Positions 11,901-21,112 are shown, numbered from the stretch's first letter. The stretch: 64,000 nt of DNA from Triplophysa rosa (GCF_024868665.1 NC_079896.1:15366746-15430745); one strand, 5' to 3'. A program made the numbers and translations. Notes: generated by a model from the sequence alone, not told the origin.

Positions 11901-11967
11901 GGATAAACCTAGGCTCAACAATAAGGCATGTTGGCCCAAAGACAAGAAGTGCTGAATCACTTTAGGT
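8961..11967. other. No gene recognised
   Basis: Three kilobases of AT-rich sequence. The largest open frame (132 codons, 10440-10838, plus) is Lys/Thr/Asn-rich and motif-free. The 106-codon minus frame at 11454-11774 is likewise uninformative. Part of 10440-10800 has the Lys/Asn-rich look of a reversed LTR or LINE 3' UTR, but I could not find its ends. Confidence 0.45.
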
Positions 11968-12248
11968 CAGTGGTTCTCAAACTTTTTCGTTGTAAGGCCC
12001 CCTTTGTGTAGAGTGCATCGCTTTGCGGCCCCCCAAATAAAGACTTATAATCTTAAATTTAACATTTTTATTTAAACAAAAACATATTCGGTTATACAAT
12101 GCTGAAACATCAATTCTTTTGTCTGGTGGTCTTATTTTTCTGATGTTTGATTGCATAAAATCTATGATCAATTTCTATGTTTCATAAAATGCCACAAAAT
12201 CTGTGGCCCCCTGGATCCATCTCGGGGCCCCCAGTTTGAGAACTACTG
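11968..12248. mobile_element. hAT MITE with 8-bp target duplication
   Basis: The element begins cagtggttctcaaacttttt and ends agtttgagaactactg, a terminal inverted repeat of about 16 bases. Exact 8-bp direct repeats ctttaggt flank it at 11960-11967 and 12249-12256. CAG...CTG-type ends with an 8-bp duplication are the hAT signature. The 281-bp interior has no transposase. Confidence 0.93.
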
Positions 12249-12274
12249 CTTTAGGTAACTGCTGGGCTGCGTTG

Positions 12275-12472
12275 TAGGGCTGCTTGATTATGACAAAAAT
12301 CATAATCACAATTATTCTGGCCAATATTGATTACTCACTGACTTTTGAAACAGCATAAAAAATAAAAAGCTGCACAGCTGTAGATCCTTGCGAAATGGAA
12401 TGCTGCAGAGTAATTGTTTAACCACCATTTTTATTTTCTTCGTTTTGTAATCGTTGGAAACCAAAAGCCCTA
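12275..12472. mobile_element. hAT-type MITE
   Basis: Begins tagggctgcttgattatg and ends aaaagcccta. Flanks ctgcgttg (12267-12274) and cagtgttg (12473-12480) match at six of eight positions, consistent with an aged 8-bp hAT duplication. The length is 198 bp and the interior is non-coding. Confidence 0.7.
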
Positions 12473-12529
12473 CAGTGTTGTCACTATATCTTTAAATCAT
12501 TCATAAAATGAGTATGCTTGCACCTGAGG

Positions 12530-12885
12530 AATTATTGTTCTAAAGAATTTAATTGATTGCACGTCAAAGGAGAACTGGTCCTCTTGGCTGAGACTGGTTT
12601 CTCCTGAGGTTTATTCTCCATTTATTCATCATTGGAGTTTTTGTTCCTTGCCACTGTTGCTATTGCTTGGTCACTGGGAGACTGCTGATAGATTAATTTA
12701 GGGTTCTTAAAATACCATAAACATTGCTTTTACTATGATAGCCCTCTCTGTTTGTACTCTTTACAGTTAATTCTCCTCTTTTTTGTGTAAAGCTGCTTTG
12801 AAACAATGCAACATTGTAAAAAACACCATTTAATAAATGGTAAAAATGTAATTGAATTCATTTAAATTGAATTCATTTAAATTGA
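12530..12885 (+). mobile_element. Non-LTR retrotransposon 3' end with ttgaatt-type tail
   Basis: Contains catcattggagtttttgttc, tgccactgttgctattgctt and aaagctgctttgaaacaatg, then ends in repeated attgaattcatttaa units at about 12850-12885. This is a familiar layout of fish retroelement 3' UTRs with short terminal repeats. No coding part is present. The family assignment is from memory and is tentative. Confidence 0.5.
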
Positions 12886-13250
12886 ATAATTGCTTCTAAG
12901 ATCCTGAAATGCATTATTTAAGGCTGAATTACACCACAATACTTTTAGAATCTATACACAAAACAGGCATTTGCCAGTTTTGCGAGGCTACAGAATAAAA
13001 GGATATCACACACTAAACAACAGAGGTTTGCTCAGTGCATTAAGCCATTTTCACATGACGTCACTTAACTTCCGCCTTTTCGCAAAGCAGTGTATCATAA
13101 CATCCGTCTTGCAACAAAAAAGAAGAAGAAGCAGAACTTCCGTTTTGACGTCGCGCTGGAATTTAACAATAGTGAGAAAAAAACTGACAGAACACATATT
13201 CCTACTTATCCTACCACCTTCGCTAACACAAAAAGAAAAGAAAACACTTA

Positions 13251-13511
13251 TGTAACCGAGCGTTTGTGTAGGTTCGCCTGAAACTTGCATTAATAAAATA
13301 AGAAACGGATGCTCTGGGTCTGGTCCAAAACTCTTCTCCTTTATTTGTCGAGACCACATGTAATTCAACAGCACTCTAGTTCTTAGTGCGCATGCCCACC
13401 CCGCCAGCTACGGCGAGCCCCGAGGGGAAAACGGTATTGCACACACACACATACTACAATGCAAATGCACTCAGTATTACCGAATAAAACACTCAAATAA
13501 AATCTGTTACA
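13251..13511 (-). repeat. 3' LTR of the gypsy element
   Basis: 261 bp with TGTAAC...GTTACA ends. Compared with the 5' LTR it lacks single bases at about 13289, 13306, 13329 and 13349, and lacks a gg dinucleotide near 13337. It has one more AC unit near 13440-13450 and one G/A difference near 13491. Confidence 0.95.
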
Positions 13512-13515
13512 TATG

Positions 13516-13526
13516 TTCCCCCCTCC
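13516..13526 (-). other. Polypurine tract of the gypsy element
   Basis: Plus-strand ttccccccctcc region reads on the minus strand as GGAGGGGGGAA, four bases upstream of the 3' LTR. This is the expected plus-strand DNA primer. Confidence 0.85.
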
Positions 13527-13773
13527 AGAATAAACGTCCTCGTTTATATTCAAGAACAATAAAGCATAGAAACATACATGGCCAATACCAATAACAACTC
13601 AATGCACATTTTATAAGTAGTGCCCATTACATGAACCGAACACAGCAGTGAAACATGAGACCACGAGAATAATGTAAGGCACCTTTTTTTTAAACTGGAA
13701 AACACATTTCAAACAGTGCTATGCATAGAACAAACCCTGAATGTGAGCACCTACTATGAGCATAACATTTACC

Positions 13774-16311
13774 TCAATACATAACAAAGTCACTGAAACG
13801 GCCAGGAGGTTTTAAAATCCTCCCAGTCCTACCCACATGAGGTTCTGACCTCTTTAATGAACACAAGTCACCAGGTGAAACCCTCAGGTCTCTCTGAGGA
13901 GACACACACTCAAATCCATCTGAGGTGCCAGCCTCCAGAGAGGAGGACGTTGGCAGAGAACAGGGCACGTTAGAGAAAGTCTGGTTATTCGGCAGCGAAG
14001 GAATAGGTAACGTATAAGGCCGCAGCCTATTATAATGCACTACCTGCGCTCGCTCCTCAGAGTCCAAAGAATTGACTATCTGATACGTTAGTCCCCGTTC
14101 ACCACATGAATCCATAACTTTTACAATTGTGTACGGCCCCTTCCAATGGGGTGCCAGTTTCATGCGACTTTCCACAGGATTGTTCAGCCACACCATAGCA
14201 CCCACAGTATAAGGCTGGTGACGCACTCCTTCGTCATGGTACATTTTCTGACGGTCATGAGCTGCCTCGCTATGCATGCGTGCACCGCTAAAGGCAGAGT
14301 CCAGCTTTTTCAGCAATGAAGCAACAAAGTCAGCATGGGATACTGTCATCTGCGAGTCAAGAGCACGTGTAGGTAACAGAACATCAGCCGGCACCCGTGC
14401 CTCCCGACCGTGAGTCAAAAAGTATGGTGTGAAATGAGTGCTGGAGTGGGGTGACGTGTTATAAGCAAAAGCAACATGTTTCACATACTCATCCCATTCT
14501 CCACCATGGGTCAGAAGTGTCTTAGCCAACTGATCAATCAGTGTCCGATTGAAGCGTTCCACCATACCATCCGATTTTGGGTTGTAGGGAGTGGTATGCG
14601 TTTTGTTGATGTTCATCAAGTGGCAAAGGCTCTGGATCACCTGCGCCTCAAACTGGCGACCCTGGTCTGAATGCAAAGTCTCTGGAACACCGTGAATAAG
14701 AACATAGTCCTCAAACAGGCAGTGTGCAACAGTCTGTGCGGTCTGATTAGGCAATGCATACAAATTGACAAATTTAGTAAAGTAGTCCTCCACAACCAGC
14801 ACATAACGATTACCTTTAGAGGTTGTAGGCAGCTCTAAAATGTCCATAGCCACCCTCTCAAATGGCCGAACAGTTTGGGAACCGCCCATAGGTGCTCGGT
14901 GGGAAGGAACTGGACCGCGACGGGTCTGGCATGCCTTGCATTGCTCACACCACGCTCTGATGTCCCTGTACATAGAAGGCCAGTAGCTGAATTTTCTTGC
15001 CCGCTCCCATACTCGTTCAGCTGAAAAATGCGCAGAGGCTGGGGCCCCATGCAACTGCAAGAGCATGTCAGAAATCATAGCAGAAGGAACAACAATTTGG
15101 ATCCGGGGCTCACCCGTAAGAAAACAGATGACACAACGGCACAAGAGTCCATCAATCATAGTGAGACGACTGAACTCAGTCCAAAATTTTCTTAAGCTCT
15201 GAGTGGCTCCTTTTATCTGTCTCCTTGCCGGTCTTTGCAAAAGCTTCACCCAGCTCAACACAGTTCTGATGTCAGGATCAGCCTGCTGCAAAGCCCTAAT
15301 GTCAGATGTGGTAAAAGACAGGGACTTTAGAGCAACCATGCAATCAGAAATGTCCGGTGAGTTTGCCGTAGTCACTCCCTCAGGAGGATCAACACCATCA
15401 GAGGAACATGGAATGTCAGTACTTGTTTGATTTGAACTCACCACATTAACTTCCAACACCTCTTCACCACCAGACTCCACTGCACCCCAGTCGGGTGTTA
15501 CAGGGCGCCGTGAAAGGGCGTCTGCATTCTTATGCTGATTCCCCTCCTTGTGCACGATGACCCAATTCAGTGGATCGAGCTCCATAATCCATCGCCCTCT
15601 CCTTCCTGTCGGGTCATCCTCAATAGACATACGCCGCAGAGCTAACAGGGGTCGGTGGTCTGTGATAATGGTAAAAGAAGCAAGTCCGATGTAGTGTCGG
15701 AACTCTCTCACAGCCCACACAATGGCCCACAGCTCCCGATCAAAAGTAGACCAACGCCTCTGTGTGGCATTCAACGCCCGTCTGGCATATGCGACCACAT
15801 GTTCGAGGCCTTCCCTATCCTGAGCCAGCACCGCACCGACAGCCACGTTGGATGCATCGGTGATGACTTTGAATGGCACATGAAAGTCAGGCAGTATCAC
15901 TACAGGCTCAGATGACAACACATTTTTAAGGAAGTTGAAAGACTGGTCACATTCAGAAGTCCATACAAAGGTAGCATTCTTCCCAACGAGTTGGTTCAAT
16001 GGAGCTGCGTGCTTAGAGAAGTCTCTGACAAAACGTCTGTAATAGGAACTTAGTCCCACAAATGCCCTAACCTGTGATGGAGATTGGGGAACTGGCCAAT
16101 TTCGAACCTTCTCAGTGTTCCGTGGATCAGGCTGAAGTCCCTTTCGAGAAATAACATGGCCCAGAAAAACAACATGATCTCTGGCAAGGTGGCATTTTTC
16201 CGGGTTCAGTCTCAATCCTGCAGACTGAATTCTTGAAAACACTTCCGTCAGGCTAGACAGGTGTTTCTCGAATGATTTGCTGTAAATTAAAATATCGTCA
16301 AGATATACCAT
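13774..16311 (-). CDS. pol: Gypsy pol, C-terminal part: end of RT, RNase H, integrase
   Basis: An 845-residue frame that makes the replication and integration enzymes of the element. It opens with the RT catalytic YLDD (residues 3-6). RNase H acidic residues are seen at about D152 (TDAS), E193, D218 and D264. The integrase zinc-binding set is H421, H428, C455 and C458. The integrase core has D490, D549 and E585, a spacing of 35 residues between the last two. A GPY-like segment with WKGPY lies near residues 723-727. The first methionine is not a real start: the frame continues the RT begun in 16298-17752 and is separated from it by a single-base shift at about 16325-16327. All catalytic residues listed are intact and there is no internal stop, which fits a very young copy or an assembly error at the shift. 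Confidence 0.95.
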   Translation of the reverse strand: MVYLDDILIYSKSFEKHLSSLTEVFSRIQSAGLRLNPEKCHLARDHVVFLGHVISRKGLQPDPRNTEKVRNWPVPQSPSQVRAFVGLSSYYRRFVRDFSKHAAPLNQLVGKNATFVWTSECDQSFNFLKNVLSSEPVVILPDFHVPFKVITDASNVAVGAVLAQDREGLEHVVAYARRALNATQRRWSTFDRELWAIVWAVREFRHYIGLASFTIITDHRPLLALRRMSIEDDPTGRRGRWIMELDPLNWVIVHKEGNQHKNADALSRRPVTPDWGAVESGGEEVLEVNVVSSNQTSTDIPCSSDGVDPPEGVTTANSPDISDCMVALKSLSFTTSDIRALQQADPDIRTVLSWVKLLQRPARRQIKGATQSLRKFWTEFSRLTMIDGLLCRCVICFLTGEPRIQIVVPSAMISDMLLQLHGAPASAHFSAERVWERARKFSYWPSMYRDIRAWCEQCKACQTRRGPVPSHRAPMGGSQTVRPFERVAMDILELPTTSKGNRYVLVVEDYFTKFVNLYALPNQTAQTVAHCLFEDYVLIHGVPETLHSDQGRQFEAQVIQSLCHLMNINKTHTTPYNPKSDGMVERFNRTLIDQLAKTLLTHGGEWDEYVKHVAFAYNTSPHSSTHFTPYFLTHGREARVPADVLLPTRALDSQMTVSHADFVASLLKKLDSAFSGARMHSEAAHDRQKMYHDEGVRHQPYTVGAMVWLNNPVESRMKLAPHWKGPYTIVKVMDSCGERGLTYQIVNSLDSEERAQVVHYNRLRPYTLPIPSLPNNQTFSNVPCSLPTSSSLEAGTSDGFECVSPQRDLRVSPGDLCSLKRSEPHVGRTGRILKPPGRFSDFVMY

Positions 16312-17752
16312 GCAGACGTGCCATGGGAGTCCCTCTCAGGATCAGCTCCATTAGACGTTGGAACGTCGCAGGGGAATTAGAGAGGCCCATTGGCATGGAT
16401 CGCCACTGATAGAGCCCCTGTCCCGTCGTGAATGCTGTCTTTTCTCTGTCTTCTTCGGCTACTTCCACCTGCCAGTAGCCATTAGAAAAATCCAGTGTGC
16501 TGAACCACACAGCGCCAGACAATGCATCCAGAGTATCGTCCACGCGGGGTAGGGGGTGAGAATCTTTCACAGTCACACTGTTCAAGCGTCTATAGTCGAT
16601 ACAAAATCGCCACGCGCCACATTTCTTTTTTACCAAGACCACTGGCGATGCCCAAGGGCTGCAGCTCTCCTCAATGACACCCTCTTCCAGCAGACTAGCC
16701 ACTTGTCTCTCTATTTCAGCACGTTTTTCAGGAGATACCCGATATGCGCGTTGCTTGATAGGAGTCTGCTCTCCAGTTCTGATGTAATGTTTAATTAAGT
16801 TGCATTTTCCGGTATTTTTCTCAGAGGAGCTGAAGATATCATTGTATTCCAGCAGCAATGCTGAGAGTTCCGCTTTTTCAGTTTCTGAAATAGGTGACTT
16901 TTCCAACGATACAGGGGGGATGACCCCAGATGCAGTTGTTGCAGCTACCTCAACTGGGGCATGAAGCAGCTGAATGTCAGTGTCATCAACAGAATAGAAC
17001 TCACCCAGGTGCGTACCTTCTTTCAGTAAAATGTCCTGTCCAGTAGGGTTCAAAACCCGAGCTTTTGTCAGTCCATCGTGAACAGTGGTTACTGTGTGAG
17101 CCACCACTAAGCTGAAAGAATCTGCCACATTAGGTTCCAAATAGCCATCAAAGTCGCTAGACCAATGAGTCACATAAGGAGAGGATACCTTAACAGGTAC
17201 AACTGACTCTCTGAGGGGCTTTAAGGTCATTGTGGTCGCCAGGGACACATTGCAGCAAAGTGGAACAAAGTCTTTGTTGGTGAGGAGAGGAACTGAAATG
17301 TCCCAGAGTTGTAACTTAGCTCTGCTGAGTTCTAACGAGGTGTGATTTTTCAACAGAAAGTCCCACCCCAACAACACAGACTGTGTGGTTTCTCTCAACA
17401 CGTGAAATACATGCTGCCATGATTCAGTCCCCAGCTGAAATGTTAATGTCATGGTGCCCAGTGTGTCCAGGATCTGTCCATTCACGGCTCGAGCCTCCAC
17501 ATAATCTTTTTTCAGAGGGCGATTGCGAAGTACTGGAATTGACATGCTAAACTCTGCACTAATGAGCGACACACTGGAACCGGAATCCACTAACATTTGA
17601 ACCTCCACGCCTTCAATTACTCCTCTCACATAAGACACCAGCAGGTCTTGGTTGGTGTTCGTGACTTCATCAGTATCTTTGGAAATTGAATTACTGGTAG
17701 TAGTGTTGTCAATTCGAGGGCCCATGGGCAATATAGCTGGCGTTTGGGCCAC
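16298..17752 (-). CDS. pol: Gypsy pol, N-terminal part: aspartic protease and first half of RT
   Basis: A 484-residue frame. Residues about 53-64 (MLVDSGSSVSLI) hold the DSG catalytic motif of the retroviral-type aspartic protease that cleaves the polyprotein. RT fingers and palm begin near residue 365 (SPWASPVVLVKKK), with FSTLDFSNGYWQ near 415 supplying the first catalytic aspartate, and PMGLSNSPATFQ further on. The frame ends in a stop 14 bases inside the downstream pol frame, just before YLDD. An extra C in a CCC run near 16325-16327 would explain this. There is no ATG at the 5' end: the annotated start is a GTG, and the frame stays open back to the slippery site at 17770-17776. Expression is therefore expected as a gag-pol fusion by -1 frameshifting. 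Confidence 0.93.
   Translation of the reverse strand: MAQTPAILPMGPRIDNTTTSNSISKDTDEVTNTNQDLLVSYVRGVIEGVEVQMLVDSGSSVSLISAEFSMSIPVLRNRPLKKDYVEARAVNGQILDTLGTMTLTFQLGTESWQHVFHVLRETTQSVLLGWDFLLKNHTSLELSRAKLQLWDISVPLLTNKDFVPLCCNVSLATTMTLKPLRESVVPVKVSSPYVTHWSSDFDGYLEPNVADSFSLVVAHTVTTVHDGLTKARVLNPTGQDILLKEGTHLGEFYSVDDTDIQLLHAPVEVAATTASGVIPPVSLEKSPISETEKAELSALLLEYNDIFSSSEKNTGKCNLIKHYIRTGEQTPIKQRAYRVSPEKRAEIERQVASLLEEGVIEESCSPWASPVVLVKKKCGAWRFCIDYRRLNSVTVKDSHPLPRVDDTLDALSGAVWFSTLDFSNGYWQVEVAEEDREKTAFTTGQGLYQWRSMPMGLSNSPATFQRLMELILRGTPMARLHGIS
16325..16327 (-). other. Single-base frameshift inside RT
   Basis: The upstream pol frame and the downstream pol frame meet here, out of register by one base, in a three-base C run (minus strand). 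One C fewer would keep the frame through the YLDD motif. It disrupts RT as the sequence stands. Confidence 0.85.
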
Positions 17753-17760
17753 AACATCAG

Positions 17761-18750
17761 CTACAGTCCGTTTCCCGGCCCACTACGTCGTTCCCTTGCG
17801 CCAGGAGACATTAAACGTACGCCACGCTTCCTTGAGTCATCCTCATAGCTGTACCTTCGGCGTGGACTGGGGCTAGGGCTGCGTCTTGAAGAAAACTGCA
17901 CAGAGTATGAGTCCTTGGAATCACGATAATCTGTGCCCGACTTATACTTTTCACTGTGTTGGTATGATTGTCTCTCTGGTGAACGGCCTCTCCGTGCACT
18001 GTCAAAGACACGTGACTGGCATCCCCGGCCACCACAGTAGCACCGACACATTCCATTAGACTGAGAGTCACACTCCTCTATTGCTCTAGAGCTCGCTTTG
18101 GTTCTCAATTTTTGGTTCTCCTCTCCCAAACGTCTCAGTTCCATTCTTATCTCTTTCATTTCTTCTGCTAATTTATCTACTGCTCTGTAAAGTCCAACGT
18201 TATCCTTTCCAGAGTGAACAGCAGCCACTGCCCCTTCCTCACTAATACTGTGAGCAGCATTAACAGTCATATAATCAGTCTTTATCGACTCTCTAGCATT
18301 TTCGCACCGACCTGCAATTGTGACGGCTTCCTCTAAATCCGTAGCTCCTTGTTCCTGACATTTTGTTCTGAGAACCGGGTCTAAACCAGCCAAGAAACGA
18401 CGAAATTTTTCTTCTTTTTGAGCCTTGTCGCCATATTCAGGAAAAGCTTCGTCAACCAACCTGCTGATCTCAGCCGCATACACCTCCAAACTTTCCCGCG
18501 GAGCTCGAGGGCGGGCCGAAAGGCTGGCTCTGAAGCAATCCATAAACTGTCTTTGTCCGAATGCCTCTTTGAGTTTCTCTTTCGCAGCTGTGTAATCCGC
18601 CTGAACGGCACCGGGAAGGCTGTCCCACAGCAGAAACGCTGCGTTGCTCAGACGTGTCGGTAGAATTCTCGCCAACTCGTAACTATGAAACACCGTCGTC
18701 ATCCTCCGTGAGCGCTCTGACTCGTGACCTGAACTGATGCGCCACAGCAT
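17761..18750 (-). CDS. gag: Gypsy gag (capsid-type structural protein)
   Basis: A 329-residue frame encoding the particle-forming protein. Residues about 20-150 look like a retrotransposon gag core, with LARILPTRLSNAAFLLWDSL near 27 and a stretch around FRRFLAGLDPVL near 113. Residues about 190-220 (DKLAEEMKEIRMELRRLGEE) form a heptad-like coiled-coil candidate. The C-terminal third is rich in Arg, Ser and Tyr and includes CRCYCGGRGC near 229-238. I see no standard CCHC knuckle. The real start may lie upstream: in another frame the ~25 codons before 18755 read like gag sequence with a Pro-rich LPPPF segment, so a one-base shift near 18755 is likely. The stop is two codons after the slippery heptamer. 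Confidence 0.85.
   Translation of the reverse strand: MLWRISSGHESERSRRMTTVFHSYELARILPTRLSNAAFLLWDSLPGAVQADYTAAKEKLKEAFGQRQFMDCFRASLSARPRAPRESLEVYAAEISRLVDEAFPEYGDKAQKEEKFRRFLAGLDPVLRTKCQEQGATDLEEAVTIAGRCENARESIKTDYMTVNAAHSISEEGAVAAVHSGKDNVGLYRAVDKLAEEMKEIRMELRRLGEENQKLRTKASSRAIEECDSQSNGMCRCYCGGRGCQSRVFDSARRGRSPERQSYQHSEKYKSGTDYRDSKDSYSVQFSSRRSPSPSPRRRYSYEDDSRKRGVRLMSPGARERRSGPGNGL
17770..17776 (-). promoter_or_regulatory. Programmed -1 frameshift site G GGA AAC at gag-pol junction
   Basis: The minus strand reads GGGAAAC with gag-frame codons GGA (17775-17773) and AAC (17772-17770), that is X XXY YYZ in the correct phase. A -1 slip enters the pol frame, which is open from here through 16298. 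The gag stop follows two codons later at 17763-17761. A downstream pseudoknot was not evaluated. Confidence 0.85.
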
Positions 18751-18980
18751 AGAAAACTCTGCCTCTCATCACTCGGCATGAACGGCGGCGGCAGCTCAAT
18801 CCTAATGTGTCTGCTGCTTTTGTCACCATCCCGATCTCAGGTGGAAATCAAACTCCTCTTTACACCACATCCTTGAAGCTTTGACCACGCGCACCCTCAC
18901 TTTCTAAAACTTTTAGAGCTAAACTAACTAGTTAAACACCCGCCGCCTTCTCCTCACGAACGCAAAAAAAACGAACAAAA

Positions 18981-18992
18981 CCGCTGCCACCA
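18981..18992 (-). other. Primer binding site complementary to tRNA-Leu 3' end
   Basis: The plus strand ccgctgccacca, one base inside the 5' LTR, equals the last twelve bases (with CCA) of vertebrate tRNA-Leu of the AAG/TAG type as I remember it. The minus strand TGGTGGCAGCGG is thus the primer site for minus-strand DNA synthesis. Confidence 0.85.
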
Positions 18993-18993
18993 A

Positions 18994-19258
18994 TGTAACC
19001 GAGCGTTTGTGTAGGTTCGCCTGAAACTTGCATTTAATAAAATAAGAAACTGGATGCTCTGGGTCTGGTCCAAAAACTCTTCTGGCCTTTATTTGTACGA
19101 GACCACATGTAATTCAACAGCACTCTAGTTCTTAGTGCGCATGCCCACCCCGCCAGCTACGGCGAGCCCCGAGGGGAAAACGGTATTGCACACACACATA
19201 CTACAATGCAAATGCACTCAGTATTACCAAATAAAACACTCAAATAAAATCTGTTACA
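18994..19258 (-). repeat. 5' LTR of the gypsy element
   Basis: 265 bp with TGTAAC...GTTACA ends in minus orientation. An AATAAA poly(A) signal lies at 19088-19093 (plus-strand tttatt). The U3 part contains a CATGCGCA stretch, and no strong TATA box was seen. Confidence 0.95.
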
Positions 19259-19705
19259 CCTTACTCTAATAATCAAACAGGTACTGTTAACGAGAATTTG
19301 TATCCTTTCTCTAGCTTTGATCTTGTAGTTAGCTAAAATTTGTCTGCAAGACGTTTGCGAAGCGAAAGGCGGGACCAGGGCCGTGAGGGAACTGCGCGAG
19401 GCCGGTGACGCAAGTGATGACGAGCATCTCTCTCGTCCCACTCTGCTTGTCACAAGGTTGTACATCATCTAGCCGTATTTGTGGCAGATGTGCAAGGGAC
19501 TTGGTAAACTCAATTCTGAGGCGCTAGCGGAAGTAACTTCTTCTTCTTGAGTTTTACTGGCGGTTGGCAAACCAGCTTATAGGTGCATTACCTCCACCTT
19601 ATGAACTGGAGTGCTAGCGGAAGTAACGATACACTGCTTCGCGGCAGAACGGAAGATGCGTGACGTCATGTGAAAAGGGCGTATTGTCAGTCTCCCGAAA
19701 AGCAT

Positions 19706-19773
19706 TGGCTACCCGATCCGTCCCGGAAACACGATTTGTTCCGCGCATGCGCGAAACTGACGTCACTTCCTGT
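19706..19773 (+). repeat. Left TIR of the Ulp1 element
   Basis: 68 bases identical to the reverse complement of 23413-23480. It contains GCGCATGCGC at 19743-19752 (NRF-1-like palindrome) and TGACGTCA at 19758-19765 (CRE), followed by cttcc (ETS-like core). Confidence 0.95.
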
Positions 19774-20288
19774 CTGAAATAAATCGAAACACTTTACGGC
19801 AGTTTCGGTATGTAGGCTATACCGTTACTGCTGTTGTTTTACACTCGGAGTTTAATATACTATATATTTTATTACATTTATTAATAAATGTATTTATTAT
19901 ATCTGTATAAGTTTCTTTTTTCTTAATTTGTTTCTTACAATGCTTTGAGATATTTCCTGGCTTGTTAAATTGTTGCTGAATTATAATGCATGTTTGTTTT
20001 AAGGTGGTCATAAAAAATAACTACCCGATCCATTTCGGTTAAAATTTGGTTAATATGTGGCACAAATTAACTTCATTGAATTAAATAAATGGTCAAATTA
20101 AACTGAATTGTTTAAATTTGCTAGACACAATTTGGAAAATACAGATGTTCATACAGATGTGTTTTCTTTCTATTCATTTTCTAAAGATAGGTTCTACATA
20201 ACTGTTCTAGATATTTAACTGCATTTAAGAAACACACAGAATACAGTTATATATATATTCTTTCAATTTATTTATACATTTGTTCCAT

Positions 20289-20413
20289 TCCTCACACACG
20301 CTCGCTCACTCACTCACTGCACACTCTCCACACACGCACGCACGCACAGCACACTCTCTCTCACGCACACTCACTCACTCACACACGTGCACACGGCACA
20401 CACACTCACACAC
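20289..20413. repeat. Imperfect CACT/CACA-rich microsatellite
   Basis: Mixed cact, cacacg and gcac units just downstream of the last coding exon of the Ulp1 element. Confidence 0.8.
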
Positions 20414-20698
20414 TACATTTCTCTTTGTAGAACATAGCATTGACCTTTAGGCCTTGGTCATCAACACAGTACGACAAAAATGTTTCCATGTCTTCTTGGT
20501 AATGAAATATAAACAAAAAGGCATCCTTCGCCTCAGAGAATTGACCCCCCAAGAGGTTCTTGATGGCATTTTGTTGATCACCCCTGTCATCTGCAAAAAG
20601 GCAGGCTCTGTCACCTCCCCACGGAATAAGTGTCTGTGATTCTGTACCCAGTACCACGCTGTATTTAGGTCTCGGACAATGGTTGGCTGCTGCACCTA
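20406..20698 (-). CDS. Last exon of the Ulp1-element gene (C-terminus)
   Basis: About 95 codons ending in a stop at 20408. They are open back to 20697, where caatag gives a 3' splice-site-like AG. Readable blocks are GGDRACLFADDRGDQQNAI, QFSEAKDAFLFIFHYQED and FLSYCVDDQGLKVNAMFY. No known domain is evident to me. Its place downstream of the protease exons suggests it is the C-terminal tail of the same protein. It could instead belong to another gene of the element. Confidence 0.5.
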
Positions 20699-20866
20699 TT
20701 GAAGTAAATGAAGTTTATGCTTCATTCTAATTGGTTGACTAATTAAATGGCCTATAGTCATTTATTCCTTACATAGTAAAATGGCACAACAGTTATACTA
20801 TTTATTCAGCAATCATGCAAATGCTTCATGTATAACCACTACTGTATAATCATTAACCTTATCAAT

Positions 20867-21003
20867 GTCCTTGTCATCCACAACTCTTCTGCTGGGTGAC
20901 AGTTTGGTGGTGGTGAATTTCGACACCCTAAACACAGGCTCAACGATCCCCTGAAGGAGTTGGGATGCTTCTTCGGTCCAGTATGCAAACCTCTGTCCAT
21001 GCC
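20867..21003 (-). CDS. Candidate internal exon of the Ulp1-element gene
   Basis: The minus strand has an acceptor (ttcaaag) before 21003 and a donor (AAG|GTTAAT) after 20867. The frame between reads GQRFAYWTEEASQLL, then SKFTTTKLSPSRRVVDD, without a stop. It joins in phase to the exon at 21113-21169. The aromatic and Gln-rich helix-like stretch is followed by a basic/Ser segment of unknown function. Confidence 0.5.
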
Positions 21004-21112
21004 TTTGAAAATATATGTAAATGTATATGAACTCTATGTAATAGCTTTAGCTAACTTAATACAGCCAAGATACTGAAATTATATCTGTAGAATCTATCAT
21101 ACCCTTCTAGGC

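Larger units (their letters stand above)
13251..19258 (-). mobile_element. Ty3/gypsy LTR retrotransposon, nearly complete
   Basis: The 6,008-bp element reads right to left: 5' LTR 18994-19258, primer site 18981-18992, gag, slippery site, protease-RT-RNase H-integrase in that order, polypurine tract, 3' LTR 13251-13511. RT upstream of integrase and a GPY/F-like C-terminal region place it in the Ty3/gypsy group. The insertion is flanked by actta (13246-13250) and cctta (19259-19263), a 5-bp duplication with one mismatch. The two LTRs show one substitution in about 259 aligned bases plus six short indels, so the insertion is young. Apparent lesions are a 1-nt shift in RT and a probable shift near the gag start. 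It sits inside the small TIR transposon at 13048-19676. Confidence 0.95.
13048..19676. mobile_element. Small TIR DNA transposon carrying the gypsy insertion
   Basis: Left TIR 13048-13106 and right TIR 19618-19676 are inverted copies over about 59 bases. The outer 17 (ttttcacatgacgtcac) are identical, and both arms share aagcagtgtatc further in. Without the gypsy element the transposon would be about 620 bp, so it is non-autonomous. Each arm holds a TGACGTCA (CRE) palindrome, at 13056-13063 and 19661-19668. Its right part (19259-19617) has no coding frame. Two copies of gctagcggaagtaac near 19523 and 19613 bracket an ~85-bp segment, suggesting a further small insertion there. Confidence 0.75.

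Noticed and set aside
15203..17876. Plus-strand open frames within the gypsy element
   Set aside because: They are antisense shadows of gag and pol.
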